DNA of 18,428 nucleotides from positions 1 through 18,428 of the forward strand of contig DNFG01000151.1 of assembly GCA_003487005.1 (NCBI GenBank), written 5' to 3'. The translations under genes were made by a program, and so were the position numbers. Origin of the DNA: Bryobacterales bacterium. GTDB taxonomy: Bacteria > Acidobacteriota > Terriglobia > Bryobacterales > Bryobacteraceae. Shown in pieces: positions 17,401 through 18,428 of this stretch. Within the stretch, counting starts at the first letter, position 1. Each line of letters starts with the position of its first letter. The notes under the pieces are model-generated. The model was given only the letters and a program-made list of their open reading frames with translations. It was not told where the DNA came from and did no database searches.

Positions 17401-17507
17401 GCGTCCTGCGTCCGGTGGCGAACCTCGGCGCCGGCGTCGCCTCCCAGGGTTTCCCTGACGGCACGAATGCGCGGCGCGCGCAAATCTCCCTGCGCGTGAC
17501 CTTCTAA
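14442..17507 (+). CDS. Oar-like TonB-dependent receptor with carboxypeptidase-regulatory-like domain
   Basis: The 1,021-residue outer-membrane protein has a signal peptide (1-21, cleavage near SASA/Q), a carboxypeptidase-regulatory-like beta-sandwich at about 29-110 (INGTVTDATGAVVPGAQV), and a plug region at about 135-245 with VSDRQILNLPINGRRV, FLTDGND and EFQVQTSGYSAEFGRAAGG. A long beta-barrel follows, with the receptor-typical NYGIRYEY and APRVGLAYS segments, and the protein ends in ISLRVTF with a terminal Phe, as expected for barrel assembly. Such Oar-like receptors occur in many copies in Acidobacteriota and are thought to import glycans or peptides, but ligands are mostly unknown. No SusD-like partner is present. 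Codon third positions shift from mixed G/C to mostly C about halfway. The gene is divergent from a sulfatase, which hints at a sulfated substrate; this is inference. Confidence 0.93.
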   Translation: MNIRAYTIALALCAITFSASAQSLAGLGAINGTVTDATGAVVPGAQVVVSNPNTGVRRQLETNAAGLFAAPSLTPGPGYVVSVQQPGFSNWEAREIQVQVGQNVTLTIALSVGQQTQEITITDAAPVVDQLKTGVSDVVSDRQILNLPINGRRVDSFVLLTPGVTADGTFGLLSFRGVPGGNAFLTDGNDTTQGYYNENAGRTRISSNISQDAVQEFQVQTSGYSAEFGRAAGGSVNTVTRSGTNGVHGTGYWFFRNQDFNANDRYANAIGQAKPDETRNQFGGSVGGAIKKDQLFYFVNGDFTRRNFPLVSAIQNPRLFAANGDFIGDCGAPATPAQCAAAVSYFRRFFGEIPRRADQDTGFAKIDWRPNERNALSLSFNVMNWISPNGIQTQATRTDGGGIGNNGDSTVRHRFARISHTGIIKPSLVNEFRFGWFKDRLFDTNNPELAPPNGLLGQLSVAGQGNLGVASYLPRVQPTEDRYQFANNLTWMVGRHNFKFGFDIAHTRDVLDLLNNNNGTFSYPSVTAFAQDLTNLDGGKRWQQYSQTFGTPQLSVFVRDFNFFAQDQWRITNRLTLNYGIRYEYAQFAQPATFNSDYAATGRINQPGRNFAPRVGLAYSLDQTSKTVLRASYGIFYARMPGALVGNFHQNNGVTQRPITLQSNVAADLALGPLFPNRLPGLDRTPPPGVLNVGFAASDLRTPYTQQWDFGIERELTRTTGITASYLGSRGIRFYGVQDMNVGMPTGSFTYSILDAAGSAAGSFTTPTYLRANRVDPLYGRVTVTDNGNFTWYNAMVVQVRQRASKWIEGSLNYTWSHAIDSNMGGGSSNLFFDRLSTVTNGDYRQERSTSELDVRHRTVFTGIITPPEWKTGNGFARQVVNGWNLSVLGTLASAPYSTPTVFVSGTQFSGPAFNNTLNGLGGSTRVPFLPRTSIPIDNIRRVDARLTKGFRISEGIQTMFNFEVFNVFNRISDTSVASQAFEARSGVLRPVANLGAGVASQGFPDGTNARRAQISLRVTF

Positions 17508-17509
17508 CC

Positions 17510-17518
17510 CGCTATACT
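17510..17518 (+). promoter_or_regulatory. -10-like element upstream of secG
   Basis: CGCTATACT contains TATACT (17513-17518) and is identical to the nonamer before tRNA-Pro. A transcript from it would begin near 17525, just before the hairpin at 17530. No good -35 was seen; the element begins 2 bp after the receptor stop. Confidence 0.45.
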
Positions 17519-17529
17519 GGTTGATTGAC

Positions 17530-17563
17530 GAACCCGCGCCGCGGTTTGGCGCGGGTTCTTCTT
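17530..17563 (+). terminator. Intrinsic terminator-like hairpin between the receptor gene and secG
   Basis: GAACCCGCGCC (17530-17540) pairs perfectly over 11 bp with GGCGCGGGTTC (17548-17558) around a 7-nt loop, followed by TTCTT. This can terminate the receptor transcript. It also lies between the TATACT box and the secG ribosome binding site (GAAGG, 17564-17568), so it would be part of a secG leader if that box is used. Confidence 0.7.
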
Positions 17564-17575
17564 GAAGGTTTCCCT

Positions 17576-18013
17576 ATGATCACGTTTCTCACCATCGTTC
17601 ATGTGATTGTGTGTCTGTTCCTGATCATCGTCGTATTGCTGCAGAGCGGCAAAGCGGCGGATTTGGCTGGCGCGTTCGGAGGTATGGGCTCGCAGACGGC
17701 TTTCGGTCCGCGCGGCGCAGCCACGGTGCTCTCCAAGGCGACTACGATCGCGGCGGTGCTGTTCATGGCCGGGTCGCTGAGCCTGGCGATTCTCTACACC
17801 CGGGCTGGCTCCGGTTCGGCCTCGACCGTCCTCGAGAATGCACCTGCGCCCGCGACGACGCCCGCTCCGGGCACCCAGGGCATTCCGGCCGGCCAGCAGA
17901 CCATCCAGATGGAACTCGAAGATCCTCAGACCGGCGAGAAGCGGACGGTGGATGTCCCGCTGCCGCCACAAACGCCCGAAAATACCAAGCCTGCGCCTGC
18001 GCCCAAGCAGTAG
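17576..18013 (+). CDS. secG: Protein translocase subunit SecG, with extended C-terminal tail
   Basis: SecG is the small accessory subunit of the SecYEG channel in the inner membrane. The 145-residue product has two transmembrane helices, about 3-23 and 54-74. Between them are the SecG hallmarks VLLQSGKAADLAGAFGG and the loop with GSQTAFGPRGAATVLSKAT. Typical SecG proteins have about 75-110 residues; this one carries about 70 more residues after the second helix, rich in Pro, Ala and Thr and ending in charged, proline-rich sequence. The ATG at 17576 is set by GAAGG (17564-17568) with a 7-nt spacer; the longer frame from 17525 would translate the terminator hairpin. A tRNA-Leu gene follows closely, as in several other bacteria. 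Confidence 0.93.
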   Translation: MITFLTIVHVIVCLFLIIVVLLQSGKAADLAGAFGGMGSQTAFGPRGAATVLSKATTIAAVLFMAGSLSLAILYTRAGSGSASTVLENAPAPATTPAPGTQGIPAGQQTIQMELEDPQTGEKRTVDVPLPPQTPENTKPAPAPKQ

Positions 18014-18023
18014 GAAACCGGGC

Positions 18024-18029
18024 TATAAT
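18024..18029 (+). promoter_or_regulatory. -10 element of the tRNA-Leu promoter
   Basis: A consensus TATAAT, preceded by GC as in the other two -10 boxes here, lies 45 bp before the tRNA 5' end and 10 bp after the secG stop. No clear -35 is visible. A transcript from it would carry the hairpin at 18043-18068 as a 5' leader. Confidence 0.5.
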
Positions 18030-18042
18030 GTTGATGTGAGAT

Positions 18043-18068
18043 CCCGGCGCGAACCGCTTCGCGCCGGG
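18043..18068 (+). repeat. Perfect 11-bp hairpin between secG and tRNA-Leu
   Basis: CCCGGCGCGAA (18043-18053) pairs with TTCGCGCCGGG (18058-18068) around loop CCGC. It ends 6 bp before the tRNA. No T-run follows, so it is not a classical terminator; it may mark the secG mRNA 3' end or a tRNA-precursor leader cut off by RNase P. Confidence 0.55.
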
Positions 18069-18074
18069 CCACCC

Positions 18075-18161
18075 GCGGAGGTGGCGGAATTGGCAGACGC
18101 ACTAGCTTGAGGTGCTAGCGGGAGTAATCTCGTGGGGGTTCAAGTCCCCCTCTCCGCACCA
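18075..18161 (+). tRNA. tRNA-Leu (anticodon GAG)
   Basis: The 87-nt class II tRNA has acceptor stem GCGGAGG/TCTCCGC, anticodon stem CTAGC/GCTAG with loop TTGAGGT (anticodon GAG, reading CTC), a long variable arm (GGGAG-TAA-TCTC) and T-arm GGGGG-TTCAAGT-CCCCC. CCA is encoded. It follows secG on the same strand and has its own terminator. Confidence 0.97.
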
Positions 18162-18170
18162 TATCGAAGA

Positions 18171-18196
18171 GGCCCCGAAGCGATTCGGGGCTTTTT
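18171..18196 (+). terminator. Intrinsic terminator of tRNA-Leu
   Basis: CCCCGAA (18173-18179) and TTCGGGG (18184-18190) form a 7-bp stem, extendable by a G-C pair, with tetraloop GCGA, followed by C and TTTTT. It begins 10 bp after the tRNA. Confidence 0.85.
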
Positions 18197-18228
18197 CTAT
18201 GCCACGGATTCCCGCTCGCTGCCGCTGC

Positions 18229-18428
18229 TCAGGAAACCACCAGGCCGTGCCGGGCCAGGTTCGTCCGCGGCGCTTTCAGCCGCGCACGGAGCGCCCGCGC
18301 CGCCGCCTCATCCCGAGCCAGCATGATGAAGAACCCGCCTCCCCCGGCGCCTGCCAGCTTGGCGCCTCGAATCCAGGGCCGGGCCTCGGCCAGTTGTTGG
18401 TCGATAGCCGGATTGGTGGTGTGGGGAT
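18229..18428 (-). CDS. GHMP-family sugar kinase, C-terminal end (5' part beyond window)
   Basis: The frame is open from the right window edge to a TGA at 18231-18229, giving 65 visible residues. The segment GAKLAGAGGGGFFIMLARDE is the conserved C-terminal Gly-rich motif of GHMP kinases (galactokinase/homoserine kinase/mevalonate kinase/phosphomevalonate kinase superfamily). It is preceded by TTNPAIDQQLAEARPW and followed by an Ala/Arg-rich helix. The wording of the motif resembles L-fucokinase and D-glycero-D-manno-heptose-7-phosphate kinase more than other members, but the fragment is too short to choose. The gene is convergent with tRNA-Leu, whose terminator lies in between. Confidence 0.78.
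   Translation of the reverse strand, partial: PHTTNPAIDQQLAEARPWIRGAKLAGAGGGGFFIMLARDEAAARALRARLKAPRTNLARHGLVVS

Overview
The window looks like a piece of a GC-rich Acidobacteriota chromosome, most likely from the Bryobacterales/Solibacter side. That placement is an inference. It rests on a roughly 1,000-residue Oar-like TonB-dependent receptor with an N-terminal carboxypeptidase-regulatory-like domain, secreted sulfatases with twin-arginine-like leaders, a PQQ-type beta-propeller protein, a TadG/TadE/TadE cluster without pilus machinery, and a SecG with a long Pro/Ala-rich tail. I see no insertion sequence, integrase, phage gene or CRISPR array.

Layout. Positions 1-5142 are a minus-strand block. 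Read in the direction of transcription it encodes a small two-helix membrane protein, a CGPSR-type sulfatase, a B12-binding-domain radical SAM enzyme, and a secreted beta-propeller protein cut by the left edge. A tRNA-Pro(GGG) gene is divergent from this block and is followed by a secreted DUF1593/Sde182-type nucleoside-hydrolase-like protein. A small FmdB-type zinc-ribbon gene (minus) faces it. Then come three plus-strand pilus-type genes (TadG-like, TadE-like, TadE-like). They are tightly packed, and the third carries an apparent one-base frameshift. Its end overlaps the convergent end of an HDOD-domain gene. The HDOD gene is the last of a minus-strand run that also encodes a D-2-hydroxyacid dehydrogenase and a PLP-dependent serine/threonine dehydratase.

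From 12.2 kb there is a plus-strand zinc-ribbon membrane protein, then a second minus-strand sulfatase (CSAAR type) divergent from the large TonB-dependent receptor. The right end holds secG with a hairpin/U-rich element in front of it, a tRNA-Leu(GAG) gene with its own -10 box and a good terminator, and the C-terminal end of a minus-strand GHMP-family sugar kinase cut by the right edge.

How the genes may work together. Several products act at or outside the inner membrane (two sulfatases, the DUF1593 protein, the propeller protein, the receptor). This fits capture and breakdown of sulfated or otherwise decorated glycans or nucleosides, but no glycoside hydrolase is present, so that remains inference. 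The dehydratase and dehydrogenase could act in sequence (hydroxy-amino acid to 2-oxoacid to 2-hydroxyacid). secG, tRNA-Leu and tRNA-Pro are housekeeping. I do not see a convincing new multi-gene system. The points most worth checking are the frameshifted TadE gene, the orphan Tad cluster, the hairpin between a -10 box and secG, the degenerate HD segment in the HDOD protein, and a codon-use shift inside the receptor gene.
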